DNA of 64,000 bases. Source: Emticicia sp031378345. Its GTDB lineage: Bacteria > Bacteroidota > Bacteroidia > Cytophagales > Spirosomataceae. The position numbers and the translations under genes are program-made. The stretch spans positions 119,770 through 183,769 of the forward strand of contig JANNDY010000006.1 in the NCBI GenBank assembly GCA_031378345.1. The letters run 5' to 3'. Below, piece by piece: positions 53,273-61,326 of the stretch (its first letter is position 1; every line of letters starts with the position of its first letter). The notes under the pieces were generated by a model. The model saw only the letters and a program-made list of their open reading frames with translations. It did no database searches and had not been told where the DNA came from.

Positions 53273-53833
53273 TTATTTCTTCTTACCTGAGGTTTTACCA
53301 GCCTTACGACGTACAATTTCACCAACAAAACGAATACCTTTTCCTTTGTATGGCTCAACTTTACGAAGTGATTTGATTTTTGAAGCTACCAAACCAATCA
53401 GTTGTTTGTCTGTACCTTCAAGTGTAACCATCGGATTTTTACCTTTTTCCATTGCAGTTGTAACTTTCAACTCTGATGGAACAACGAAATAAACGTTGTG
53501 AGAAAAACCTAAGCTAAGGTCAAGAACGTTACCATTATTAGTAGCCTTGTAACCTACACCAACAATCTCCATTTCAGTTTTGTAACCTGTACTTACACCA
53601 ATAACCATGTTATTGATTAAAGAACGATACAAACCGTGAAGAGCTTTATGACGTTTTTGTTCAGTTGGTCTTTCGACTTTCAATTCGCTACCTTCGATAG
53701 CAATTGACATATCTGGATCAACTTTTTGTGTTAGTTCTCCCTTCGGTCCTTTTACAGTTACGATGTTTTGAGCATCTACTGAAATTGTTACTCCACCTGG
53801 AAGGGCAACTGGTTTTTTACCAATTCTTGACAT
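53273..53833 (-). CDS. rplF: 50S ribosomal protein L6
   Basis: 186 residues in two similar domains near the factor-binding site of the large subunit. MSRIGKKPVALPGGVTISVD, KALHGLYRSLINNMVIGVST and the C-terminal VEPYKGKGIRFVGEIVRRKA are typical. The tail is basic (GKTSGKKK). Confidence 0.98.
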   Translation of the reverse strand: MSRIGKKPVALPGGVTISVDAQNIVTVKGPKGELTQKVDPDMSIAIEGSELKVERPTEQKRHKALHGLYRSLINNMVIGVSTGYKTEMEIVGVGYKATNNGNVLDLSLGFSHNVYFVVPSELKVTTAMEKGKNPMVTLEGTDKQLIGLVASKIKSLRKVEPYKGKGIRFVGEIVRRKAGKTSGKKK

Positions 53834-53922
53834 TTTTTGATAGTTTAAGGCTTCAAAATAATCGGGCGACGATTCGCTTCGTCGAATGACGTTTATTAGG
53901 AGCGGTCAACGATAATTAATTA

Positions 53923-54324
53923 TTAATATACGTAGCACAATACCTCGCCACCTACTTTCAATGAGCGTGCTTCTTTGTCTGTCATTACGCCTTTTGAAGT
54001 TGAAACGATAGCAATACCTAAGCCATTGATAACACGTGGAATTTCGGTTGTACCAGCATATTTACGTAAACCTGGCTTTGAAACACGCTTCAATTCTACA
54101 ATTGCAGATTGTTTCGTAACTGGATTATACTTTAATGCAATTTTGATTACGCCTTGAGGAGCAACTTCTTCGAATTTATAACTTTGAATAAAGCCTTTAT
54201 CGTAAAGTACTTGAGTAATCGCTTTTTTGATGTTCGAAGCAGGAATTTCTACCACTCTATGACGTGCCTTTATGGCATTTCTGATTCTGGTAAGGAAGTC
54301 TGCTATTGGATCCGTTGTAATCAT
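53923..54324 (-). CDS. rpsH: 30S ribosomal protein S8
   Basis: 133 residues. It binds the central domain of 16S rRNA. ADFLTRIRNAIKARHRVVEI, KKAITQVLYDKGFI and STSKGVMTDKEARSLKVGGE are conserved, ending in VLCYVY. It is preceded by a 204-base gap that contains a candidate promoter. Confidence 0.98.
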   Translation of the reverse strand: MITTDPIADFLTRIRNAIKARHRVVEIPASNIKKAITQVLYDKGFIQSYKFEEVAPQGVIKIALKYNPVTKQSAIVELKRVSKPGLRKYAGTTEIPRVINGLGIAIVSTSKGVMTDKEARSLKVGGEVLCYVY

Positions 54325-54397
54325 TTTTGATATTTAATTTTGGATACCTAAGCCAACATTAAGCAGTATCGTAAGCACGACTTTCTTAATTGGGCTG

Positions 54398-54405
54398 CAA
54401 AATTA
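54398..54405 (-). promoter_or_regulatory. Candidate internal promoter between rpsN and rpsH
   Basis: The minus strand reads TAATTTTGCAG, a good -7 (TAnnTTTG) with a start near GCA. The -33 position has TTAC rather than TTTG, so it is weak there. The 54325-54528 gap is strongly A/T-rich and has no gene. Confidence 0.4.
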
Positions 54406-54528
54406 GAGAATATTTTTTAGAAAAAGTAATATAATGTTTGTTTTATTATTGCCTCAAGTGAATATTCTTGATTAAACTTAATTTATTCAGAGAATATTGA
54501 CATTATTAAGAAAATAACACAAGCATTA

Positions 54529-54798
54529 TTACCAAGATGCTTTCGTAACCCCTGGAATTAAACCTTTACCAGCCATTTCACGGAAGGTAACACGGTTGAT
54601 TCCAAACTTACGCATATAACCTCTTGGACGACCTGTCAATTGGCAACGATTGTGCAAACGAACTGGTGAGGAGTTACGTGGTAATTTGTCTATGCCAATG
54701 AGATCTCCTGCCGCTTTTAGGGCAGCACGCTTGACAGCATATTTTGCTACACAAGCTATTTTCTTTCTATCTCTTGCTTTTATTGATTCTTTTGCCAT
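54529..54798 (-). CDS. rpsN: 30S ribosomal protein S14, long zinc-free type
   Basis: 89 residues. MAKESIKARDRKKIACVAKY, RNSSPVRLHNRCQLTGRPRG and FGINRVTFREMAGKGLIPGV identify it. It is the longer form without the two CxxC zinc pairs (single Cys at each site). It follows rplE after 35 bases. Confidence 0.97.
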   Translation of the reverse strand: MAKESIKARDRKKIACVAKYAVKRAALKAAGDLIGIDKLPRNSSPVRLHNRCQLTGRPRGYMRKFGINRVTFREMAGKGLIPGVTKASW

Positions 54799-54833
54799 TG
54801 TATGACTAAATTATAAATATCGAAATCTGTATA

Positions 54834-55382
54834 TTATTTCTTAATGCTTGCAAATGGCATTCCCAATGCTTTCAACAATGCATATCCTTCTGCATCTGTT
54901 GGAGCTGATGTTACCAAAGTTATGTCCATTCCTTGAATTTTCGAAATTTTGTCAATCGAAATCTCAGGGAAGATGATTTGTTCTACTACTCCGAAGGTAT
55001 AATTCCCACGACCATCAAAACCTTTATCATTGATACCTTTGAAGTCACGTACACGTGGAAGAGCAATTGCTGTCAAACGGTCAAGGAATTCGTACATTTT
55101 ATCTCCACGCAATGTTACTTTTACGCCGATTGGCATATTTTCACGAAGTTTGAAGTTTGATACAGCTTTCTTTGAAAGTGTTGCTACTGCTTTTTGACCT
55201 GTAATAGTTGTAATTTCTTCCAAGCTACTGTCAATTAATTTCTTATCGCCAGTTGCTGCACCTACACCACGATTTACTACAATTTTTTGTAGAACGGGTA
55301 CTTGCATCACTGACTTATAGCCAAACTTTTCTTTCAAAGCTGGTACTATTTCGTTTGCGTACTTTTCTTTTAAACGTGCCAT
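54834..55382 (-). CDS. rplE: 50S ribosomal protein L5
   Basis: 182 residues from the ATG at 55380-55382 (MARLKEKYANEIVPALKEKF); upstream in-frame codons come from the edge of a C-rich repeat. It binds 5S rRNA and contacts S13. GVGAATGDKKLIDSSLEEIT, LTAIALPRVRDFKGINDKGF and MDITLVTSAPTDAEGYALLK are conserved. Confidence 0.97.
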   Translation of the reverse strand: MARLKEKYANEIVPALKEKFGYKSVMQVPVLQKIVVNRGVGAATGDKKLIDSSLEEITTITGQKAVATLSKKAVSNFKLRENMPIGVKVTLRGDKMYEFLDRLTAIALPRVRDFKGINDKGFDGRGNYTFGVVEQIIFPEISIDKISKIQGMDITLVTSAPTDAEGYALLKALGMPFASIKK

Positions 55383-55410
55383 TTTAATCTGTTTTTTAGG
55401 AGGATTTCCG

Positions 55411-55492
55411 ACCCTCACCCCCCCGCCCCTGAAGGGGAGCTTAAAACTTCATTTGAATAAATTCAAACATTCCCCTTTAGGGGTTAGGGGTG
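55411..55492. repeat. C-rich palindromic element between rplX and rplE
   Basis: ACCCTCACCCCCCCGCCCCT then GAAGGGGAGCTTAAAAC on one side and CATTCCCCTTTAGGGGTTAG then GGGTG on the other. It ends two bases before the rplX stop codon (on the minus strand it follows the stop). Confidence 0.9.
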
Positions 55493-55494
55493 TT

Positions 55495-55833
55495 TTATAT
55501 AAACTTACCTGTCTCCTTCGAGAATCTTTGTAATTTACCTTTATCGTTTTCCATACGTCCTGTACGAGTAGCATTGCCTGTAGCAGGGTCAACTACCATT
55601 ACATTACTTATATGAATCGAACCTGGAAATTCACGAATTTCACCTTGTGGTGTTGTAGCCGAAGGTTTTACGTGTTTTTTGTGAATGTTTACACCTTCAA
55701 CAACAACACGCTGTTTTTCAATCATCATTTCGATGATGCGACCACGCTTACCTTTTGCGTTTCCAGCAATTACTTCAACTGTATCGCCTGAGCGTACATG
55801 GTGTTTCTGCTGCTTATTGGATTTTCTTTCCAT
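55495..55833 (-). CDS. rplX: 50S ribosomal protein L24
   Basis: 112 residues, an assembly-initiating protein. The N-terminal KOW motif is VRSGDTVEVIAGNAKGKRGR, followed by MIEKQRVVVEGVNIHKKHVK. It follows rplN after 87 bases. Confidence 0.97.
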   Translation of the reverse strand: MERKSNKQQKHHVRSGDTVEVIAGNAKGKRGRIIEMMIEKQRVVVEGVNIHKKHVKPSATTPQGEIREFPGSIHISNVMVVDPATGNATRTGRMENDKGKLQRFSKETGKFI

Positions 55834-55920
55834 TACTTTTGAAATTTGAAAATTTTTAAAGTTTATAATTTGATGCTGAAATTTTGGAAATTGTTATTTC
55901 CAAAATTCAATTTATTCAAA

Positions 55921-56289
55921 TTAAAGAACTTCTGGAGCCAGAGAAACGATTTTCATGAATTGTTTCTCACGCAATTCGCGAGCAACAGGTCCAAAAATAC
56001 GAGTGCCACGTGGCTCATCTTGGTTGTTTAATAGTACGACTGCGTTGTCTTCAAAACGAATGTATGTGCCATCCTTGCGACGAACTTCTTTCGTTGTTCT
56101 CACAACAACAGCTTTCGACACAGTTCCTTTCTTCATGTTTGAAGAAGATAAGGCTGATTTCACAGTAACGACAACTTTATCACCGATTGAGGCATAACGT
56201 TTACGTGTGCCACCCAAAACTCGGATGACAAGCACTTCTTTTGCACCACTATTATCGGCAACACCTGCTCTTGATTCTTGCTGTAACAT
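55921..56289 (-). CDS. rplN: 50S ribosomal protein L14
   Basis: 122 residues at the subunit interface. MLQQESRAGVADNSGAKEVL, KGTVSKAVVVRTTKEVRRKD and RIFGPVARELREKQFMKIVS are conserved; the length is normal. Confidence 0.98.
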   Translation of the reverse strand: MLQQESRAGVADNSGAKEVLVIRVLGGTRKRYASIGDKVVVTVKSALSSSNMKKGTVSKAVVVRTTKEVRRKDGTYIRFEDNAVVLLNNQDEPRGTRIFGPVARELREKQFMKIVSLAPEVL

Positions 56290-56305
56290 TTTTTTATTGA
56301 TTAAA

Positions 56306-56392
56306 AGCCCCCTAACCCCCGATGGGGGAATTTAAGGAACATTAAAAAAGTATATTATAACCTACACTCTCCCATCGGGAGGCGGGGGGCTA
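56306..56392. repeat. C-rich palindromic element between rplN and rpsQ, supplying the rpsQ stop
   Basis: AAGCCCCCTAACCCCCGATG then GGGGGAATTTAAGG, and CTCCCATCGGGAGGCGGGGG then GCT. On the minus strand its first bases TAGCCCCC contain the rpsQ TAG. Confidence 0.9.
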
Positions 56393-56644
56393 TTTCGCTT
56401 TTTCTACGATTTCTACTAATCTCCAATTTTTGTTTTTGCTCAATGGACGAGTTTCCTGAATTTTTACTGTATCACCGATACCTACTTCATTCTTTTCGTC
56501 ATGGAACATAAACTTCTTGGTTTTGAGCATAAACTTTCCGTATTTCGGATGCTTCAATTTACGAACAACAGTTACAACACCAGATTTGTCCATCTTGTTG
56601 CTTACTACCATTCCGACACGCTCTTTTCTAAGATTTCTTTCCAT
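56390..56644 (-). CDS. rpsQ: 30S ribosomal protein S17
   Basis: 84 residues, OB fold, 16S rRNA 5'-domain binder. RNLRKERVGMVVSNKMDKSG, KHPKYGKFMLKTKKFMFHDE and VKIQETRPLSKNKNWRLVEI are conserved. Its stop codon TAG lies within the end of the C-rich palindrome, suggesting that the element landed at or created the gene end. Confidence 0.98.
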   Translation of the reverse strand: MERNLRKERVGMVVSNKMDKSGVVTVVRKLKHPKYGKFMLKTKKFMFHDEKNEVGIGDTVKIQETRPLSKNKNWRLVEIVEKAK

Positions 56645-56688
56645 TGTTCAGATACTTAATTTCCTGATTTATCAGGGATTTCTATAAT

Positions 56689-56871
56689 TTATCTTGCGTT
56701 CAATTCGGTCATCAATTGAGCTATCAATCGGCGAGACTGACGAATACGCATCGGATTTTCGATGGGTGTAATTGCATGAGCAAATTGTAATTTCAATATT
56801 CTGTCTTTTTCAAGAGAGATAGTTTGCTCAAGCTGCTCAGGTGACAATGCTGTGATTTCTGACTGTTTCAT
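56689..56871 (-). CDS. rpmC: 50S ribosomal protein L29
   Basis: 60 residues in two helices near the exit tunnel. MKQSEITALSPEQLEQTISL and PIENPMRIRQSRRLIAQLMT are typical. It precedes rpsQ by 44 bases. Confidence 0.96.
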   Translation of the reverse strand: MKQSEITALSPEQLEQTISLEKDRILKLQFAHAITPIENPMRIRQSRRLIAQLMTELNAR

Positions 56872-56885
56872 TTTTTTATTTACTT

Positions 56886-56980
56886 AATCCGAGTCAGGGA
56901 TTAGGATTCAGGAATTAGGCTTTAGGGGTTTATTCCTGTATTAGGCTAACTCATAACTCATAACTCAGAACTCAGAACTG
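56886..56980. repeat. Two period-7 tracts between rplP and rpmC
   Basis: AGGGATT, AGGATTC, AGGAATT, AGGCTTT, AGGGG and then AACTCAT, AACTCAT, AACTCAG, AACTCAG, AACTG. Two unrelated units lie side by side. Confidence 0.85.
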
Positions 56981-56986
56981 TTATTA

Positions 56987-57415
56987 TTATTCTGCTTCTT
57001 CTTGGTAGTCTCTACGTACTACAAACTTTGTTGCAACTGGTAGCTTTTGAGCTGCCAAACGAAGTGCTTCACTTGCTAATGCAACTGATACACCTGTTGC
57101 TTCAAATAATATTGTACCAGGTTTAACACTGGCTACCCAATATTCGGGAGCTCCTTTACCTTTACCCATACGAACCTCTAAAGGCTTTTTGGTGATAGGT
57201 TTGTCTGGAAAAATACGAATCCATACTTGCCCTTCACGTTTCATTGCACGGGTAACACCGATACGTGCTGCTTCAATCTGACGAGAGGTGATTCTACCCG
57301 GCTCTAAAGATTTGATAGCGAATGTTCCGAAAGCTATCTCGTGTCCACGAGTGGCAAGACCTTTGATTCTGCCTTTTTGTTGCTTACGAAATTTGGTTCT
57401 TCTTGGTTGTAACAT
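56987..57415 (-). CDS. rplP: 50S ribosomal protein L16
   Basis: 142 residues from the ATG at 57413-57415 (MLQPRRTKFRKQQKGRIKGL). GRITSRQIEAARIGVTRAMK, WIRIFPDKPITKKPLEVRMG and GKGAPEYWVASVKPGTILFE are conserved. It contacts tRNA at the peptidyl-transferase side. Twenty extra upstream codons are non-conserved and were left out. Confidence 0.97.
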   Translation of the reverse strand: MLQPRRTKFRKQQKGRIKGLATRGHEIAFGTFAIKSLEPGRITSRQIEAARIGVTRAMKREGQVWIRIFPDKPITKKPLEVRMGKGKGAPEYWVASVKPGTILFEATGVSVALASEALRLAAQKLPVATKFVVRRDYQEEAE

Positions 57416-57445
57416 GATGCTATTATATTTCAGCACTTTGTGCTT

Positions 57446-57513
57446 AATTTCAAGTTTCAAGTAATTACGTTTCAATGTTAAACTCGAAAATCGAAATTTG
57501 TAACTTGAAACTA
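57446..57513. repeat. Period-7 tract with inverted end between rpsC and rplP
   Basis: TTTCAAG, TTTCAAG, TAATTAC, then GTTTCAATG, and at the other end AACTTGAAAC. It is degenerate but the two ends pair. Confidence 0.6.
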
Positions 57514-57523
57514 AAGACTATAT

Positions 57524-58420
57524 TTATCTCTTATTTGGTCCTCCTGGACCTCTGTTGTTGCTGTTACGATTGGCACCCGGACCGCCGCCACGATTATTAT
57601 TGTTGCGACCAGCTGGACCACCTTTATCTCCACCGCCTCTGTTGTCATCACGACCACCACCTCTGCGGTCATCACGTCCACCATCACGACCACCACCTCT
57701 ACGATCATCACGTCCACCACGGTTTCCACCACCTTCGTTACCTCTTTCGGCATTCGCTTGTGCTGCACCGCCACCTGCTGGAGTCAAATCACGTTTTCCA
57801 AAAACTTCGCCTTTGAAAACCCAAACTTTTATACCGATTTTTCCGTAAACTGTCAAGGCTTCTGAGATTGCGTAGTCGATGTCTGCACGAATTGTATGCA
57901 ATGGAATACGTCCTTCTTTGTACATTTCGTTACGAGCCATTTCGGCACCTGCCAAACGACCACCCAATTTCACTTTGATACCTTGAGCACCAACACGAAC
58001 TGCAGCTTGAATAGCTTGTTTCATGGCACGTCGGTAAGAGATACGAGCTTCGAGTTGTTGTGCTATTGATTCTCCGATTAATTTCGCATCCAATTCTGGA
58101 CGTTTGATTTCGTAGATATTGATTTGCACATCTTTGCTCGTCAATTTTTTTAGCTCTTCCTTAATCTTATCGACTTCGTTACCACCTTTTCCAATTACAA
58201 CGCCAGGGCGTGCAGTGTGGATTGTAAGAGTGATACGCTTTAAGGTACGCTCGATAACTACTTTCGAAATTGCACCTTTTGGAATACGAGCTGAAACGTA
58301 TTTACGAATTTCTTGGTCTTCGACAAGTTTCTCGGCAAATGTTTTGCCGCCATACCAATTGGAATCCCAACCTCTGATATAGCCAAGTCTAAAACTTACA
58401 GGATTTATTTTTTGTCCCAT
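57524..58420 (-). CDS. rpsC: 30S ribosomal protein S3 with Arg/Gly-rich tail
   Basis: 298 residues. The KH and C-terminal S3 domains (MGQKINPVSFRLGYIRGWDS, RPGVVIGKGGNEVDKIKEEL, GRIPLHTIRADIDYAISEAL) end near residue 218 at VWVFKGEVFGKRDLTPAGGG. An ~80-residue tail follows, built of Arg-Gly-Gly/Asp repeats (GGRDDRRGGGRDGGRDDRRG) and then Asn/Gly/Arg. The tail is probably disordered and RNA-binding. It may have grown by repeat expansion, since the DNA there is also repetitive. S3 lines the mRNA entry channel. Confidence 0.96.
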   Translation of the reverse strand: MGQKINPVSFRLGYIRGWDSNWYGGKTFAEKLVEDQEIRKYVSARIPKGAISKVVIERTLKRITLTIHTARPGVVIGKGGNEVDKIKEELKKLTSKDVQINIYEIKRPELDAKLIGESIAQQLEARISYRRAMKQAIQAAVRVGAQGIKVKLGGRLAGAEMARNEMYKEGRIPLHTIRADIDYAISEALTVYGKIGIKVWVFKGEVFGKRDLTPAGGGAAQANAERGNEGGGNRGGRDDRRGGGRDGGRDDRRGGGRDDNRGGGDKGGPAGRNNNNRGGGPGANRNSNNRGPGGPNKR

Positions 58421-58480
58421 TGGTAATTTTCTTTACTTTATTAAGCAATACGAGTAGTGTATCGTTTGCTATTTGATGAA

Positions 58481-58825
58481 TTAAACTGCACTATCTACAA
58501 CGATTGTCAGGTGATGTGAACGCTTGCGGATACGATGTCCACGTCCTTGCGGAGCTGGTCTCATACGCTTCAACATACGACCGCCATCTATGAAAATTGT
58601 TTTTACGAATAATTCGGCTTCTTCAATTTTCAAGTCTTCGTTCTTTTGTTGCCAGTTGGCAACAGCCGATAATAAGACTTTTTTAATAACTGGTGCTGCG
58701 TGTTGAGGTTGAAATGTCAAAATCCCCAAAGCCTGACTTACCTTCATTCCCCTGATAAGGTCAATTACTAATCTCGCCTTACGAGGTGTAGTTGGGTAAT
58801 CACTAAGTTTTGCTACTGCTTCCAT
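58481..58825 (-). CDS. rplV: 50S ribosomal protein L22
   Basis: 114 residues, with a beta-hairpin lining the exit tunnel (IDGGRMLKRMRPAPQGRGHR). KLSDYPTTPRKARLVIDLIR is conserved. It follows rpsS after 142 bases filled by a period-7 tract. Confidence 0.97.
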   Translation of the reverse strand: MEAVAKLSDYPTTPRKARLVIDLIRGMKVSQALGILTFQPQHAAPVIKKVLLSAVANWQQKNEDLKIEEAELFVKTIFIDGGRMLKRMRPAPQGRGHRIRKRSHHLTIVVDSAV

Positions 58826-58828
58826 TTT

Positions 58829-58971
58829 TTCAATTATCAGTTATCAATTATCAATTATCAGTTTTCAATTATCAATGTTCAATATTTAAAAATTGGTTTT
58901 AAACCTAATTTACTAAAATTAACTACTTGATAATTATTCATTGATAATTGCTCATTGTTAATTGTTATTAT
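58829..58971. repeat. Longest period-7 tract, between rpsS and rplV
   Basis: Eight units in register: CAATTAT, CAGTTAT, CAATTAT, CAATTAT, CAGTTTT, CAATTAT, CAATGTT, CAAT. The inverse units TTGATAA, TTATTCA, TTGATAA and TTGCTCA lie near 58925-58965, so the whole gap can fold as one hairpin. The right-hand end overlaps the rpsS stop. Confidence 0.88.
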
Positions 58972-59246
58972 CTTTTACCTTTATCTTTTTTTGCTACGTG
59001 ACCACGGAAGTTACGAGTTGGTGAAAACTCACCAAGTTTGTGTCCTACCATGTTGTCAGTTACATAAACAGGAATAAATTTATTTCCGTTGTGTACTGCG
59101 AAGGTGTGACCAATGAAATCTGGAGAAATCATTGAGCGACGTGACCACGTTTTGATTACTGATTTTTTGCCAGAGGCATTCATATCGACAATTTTCTTGT
59201 CAAGACGAAAATCAATATATGGTCCTTTTTTGAGTGAACGTGCCAT
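58968..59246 (-). CDS. rpsS: 30S ribosomal protein S19
   Basis: 92 residues at the head of the small subunit. MARSLKKGPYIDFRLDKKIV, SRRSMISPDFIGHTFAVHNG and HKLGEFSPTRNFRGHVAKKD are conserved. Confidence 0.98.
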   Translation of the reverse strand: MARSLKKGPYIDFRLDKKIVDMNASGKKSVIKTWSRRSMISPDFIGHTFAVHNGNKFIPVYVTDNMVGHKLGEFSPTRNFRGHVAKKDKGKR

Positions 59247-59283
59247 TTTAAATTCTGAGCGGTTCGCCGCTGCGATTCGAATT

Positions 59284-59350
59284 TAGAGTTATGAGTTATG
59301 AATTCTAAGTTTTAAACTTTCAAACCATTAAACTTTCTAACTTTCAACTA
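59284..59350. repeat. Period-7 tract between rplB and rpsS
   Basis: AGTTATG, AGTTATG, AATTCTA followed by a looser ACTTTC-type run. The small palindrome GCGGTTCGCCGC (59259-59270) lies just beside it. Confidence 0.65.
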
Positions 59351-59357
59351 TTTGTGA

Positions 59358-60182
59358 TTATTTACTTCTTCTTGAAATGATTAACTGAGTTGAAGGCTTG
59401 GTTTTATCACGAGTCTTTTTACCTTTCGCTAATAAACCATTACGTGAACGTGGATGACCTCCCGAAGCACGTCCTTCACCACCACCCATAGGGTGATCAA
59501 CTGGGTTCATGGCTACACCACGAACTCTTGGGCGAACACCTAACCAACGATGACGACCTGCTTTTCCAAGTGTTACGTTCATGTGGTCAGCATTTGAAAC
59601 AGTTCCAACAGTTGCAATACAAGTTGCTAAAACCATTCTCATCTCTCCTGATGGCGTTTTCAAAGTAACATATTTACCATCTTTTGCCAATACTTGAGCG
59701 TAAGTTCCTGCACTACGAGCTAACTGAGCACCTTTGCCAGGTTGTAACTCAATATTGTGAATGATTGTTCCCAATGGCATTTTGCCTATTGGAAGAGCAT
59801 TTCCCATTTCAGGAGCAACTGCTGAGCCAGAAATAACAACTTGCCCTACTTTCATTCCTTGTGGCGAAATAATATATGCTTTCTCACCGTCAGTATATTG
59901 TATTAAAGCAATACGAGCTGTACGATTTGGGTCGTATTCGATAGATTTTACTTCAGCCGAAACATCAAACTTATTTCTTTTAAAATCAATAAGGCGATAT
60001 CTACGCTTGTGTCCTCCACCGATATAGCGAGCTGTACGGTGTCCTTCGTTGTTACGTCCACCCGACCTTTTGATTGCTACGAGCAAACTTTTCTCAGGCT
60101 TATTTGTCGTGATTTCAGAGAAATCAGGAGCAATGCGATGACGCTGTCCGGGTGTGTTTGGTTTAATTTTCTTAATACCCAT
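59358..60182 (-). CDS. rplB: 50S ribosomal protein L2
   Basis: 274 residues near the peptidyl-transferase centre. GIKKIKPNTPGQRHRIAPDF, LARSAGTYAQVLAKDGKYVT and GVAMNPVDHPMGGGEGRASG (with the conserved HPMGGGEG) are intact. Confidence 0.98.
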   Translation of the reverse strand: MGIKKIKPNTPGQRHRIAPDFSEITTNKPEKSLLVAIKRSGGRNNEGHRTARYIGGGHKRRYRLIDFKRNKFDVSAEVKSIEYDPNRTARIALIQYTDGEKAYIISPQGMKVGQVVISGSAVAPEMGNALPIGKMPLGTIIHNIELQPGKGAQLARSAGTYAQVLAKDGKYVTLKTPSGEMRMVLATCIATVGTVSNADHMNVTLGKAGRHRWLGVRPRVRGVAMNPVDHPMGGGEGRASGGHPRSRNGLLAKGKKTRDKTKPSTQLIISRRSK

Positions 60183-60305
60183 TGTTTCAATACCTTACCT
60201 TAATTTGTAAGGAAATTTAATTTGCGATTGAAATTTTGCACCTACATCTTGGTAGGTATACTTTTTTCTAAGCTCTTATTATTTTACTCTAATGAAAGAG
60301 TAGGC

Positions 60306-60593
60306 TTACAAATTTTCGTAGAAGTCGATTGCATCACCTTCTTTAAGCGTAACGATTGCTTTTTTGAAGGTTGATGTTAAACCTGATGATGCTCTTCCAC
60401 GTGTCATTCTCGATTTCTTCTTGCCGATTTGACGAACAGTGTTTACGTCTGTAACGCTTACACCATACATTCTTTCTACAGCTTTTCCGATTTCGATTTT
60501 GTTTGCGTTCATGTCCACCTCGAACACAAATTTACCTTTTGTGGTAAGTTTTTGTGATTTTTCGGTAACGATTGGTCTTTTGAGTACGCTCAT
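60306..60593 (-). CDS. rplW: 50S ribosomal protein L23
   Basis: 95 residues at the exit tunnel, docking site for trigger factor and SRP. VLKRPIVTEKSQKLTTKGKF and ANKIEIGKAVERMYGVSVTD are conserved. Confidence 0.97.
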   Translation of the reverse strand: MSVLKRPIVTEKSQKLTTKGKFVFEVDMNANKIEIGKAVERMYGVSVTDVNTVRQIGKKKSRMTRGRASSGLTSTFKKAIVTLKEGDAIDFYENL

Positions 60594-60602
60594 TTTTGTA
60601 TT

Positions 60603-60637
60603 AGTTATGAATTATGAGATATGAATTATGAGTTATT
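60603..60637. repeat. Period-7 tract between rplD and rplW
   Basis: AGTTATG, AATTATG, AGATATG, AATTATG, AGTTATT: five units in exact register. Confidence 0.85.
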
Positions 60638-60659
60638 TACTCTAATATCATACTTAATA

Positions 60660-61286
60660 TTAATTCAATATTGTTTCAATTTTTGATACTGCACCTTCGC
60701 TGATAAGAATTTTGTCAGCATTAATCAAGTCATACGTACTTACTTCGTCTGCACTTAATACTTTTGTTCTTGGAATATTACGAGCCGATAAGTAAACATT
60801 ATCATCATAAGTTGGAATGATAAACAATGTTTTGCTACCTGTCAATGACAATGCACCAAGAAATGTTAAGTATGATTTTGTTTTTGGAGCGTCGAAAGTA
60901 AAGTCTTCAATGATTGAAACGTTATTTTCTTTAACTCTTGAAGAAAGAACTGACTTACGAGCTAAAACTTTGATTTTCTTGTTCAATTTGAAGTCGTAAT
61001 CACGTGGAGTTGGACCGAATACACGACCACCACCTACGAAAATTGGAGCTTTAGTTGAGCCGTGTCTTGCACCGCCTGAACCTTTTTGACGAACAATCTT
61101 CTTGGTAGAACGATTGATTTCTGCTCTTTGTTTTGCTTTGTGCGTACCTTGACGTTGGTTAGCCAAATAGTGTTTTACATCTAAGTAAACTACGTGTTGG
61201 TTTGGCTCAATTCCGAAAACTTCGTCTGACAACGTTGCCGTGCGACCTGTTTCTTTTCCGTCTTTGTTTATTACTGATAAATTCAT
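60660..61286 (-). CDS. rplD: 50S ribosomal protein L4
   Basis: 208 residues. The globular core and the internal loop (KQRAEINRSTKKIVRQKGSG, GARHGSTKAPIFVGGGRVFG) that reaches into the exit tunnel are complete. In many bacteria L4 represses its own operon through the mRNA leader. Here a ~390-base leader exists upstream of rplC. Confidence 0.98.
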   Translation of the reverse strand: MNLSVINKDGKETGRTATLSDEVFGIEPNQHVVYLDVKHYLANQRQGTHKAKQRAEINRSTKKIVRQKGSGGARHGSTKAPIFVGGGRVFGPTPRDYDFKLNKKIKVLARKSVLSSRVKENNVSIIEDFTFDAPKTKSYLTFLGALSLTGSKTLFIIPTYDDNVYLSARNIPRTKVLSADEVSTYDLINADKILISEGAVSKIETILN

Positions 61287-61326
61287 TGGTATTTGCTGTA
61301 TTTTTTCGATGTCGTTCAGTTTCGAC

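Noticed and set aside
57475..57848. Plus- and minus-strand frames over the S3 tail (His/Asp- and Pro/Arg-rich)
   Set aside because: They are shadows of the GGNCGN-rich tail of rpsC.
58829..58971. CRISPR-like array
   Set aside because: Repeats are only seven bases with no spacers, and no cas genes are present in the window.
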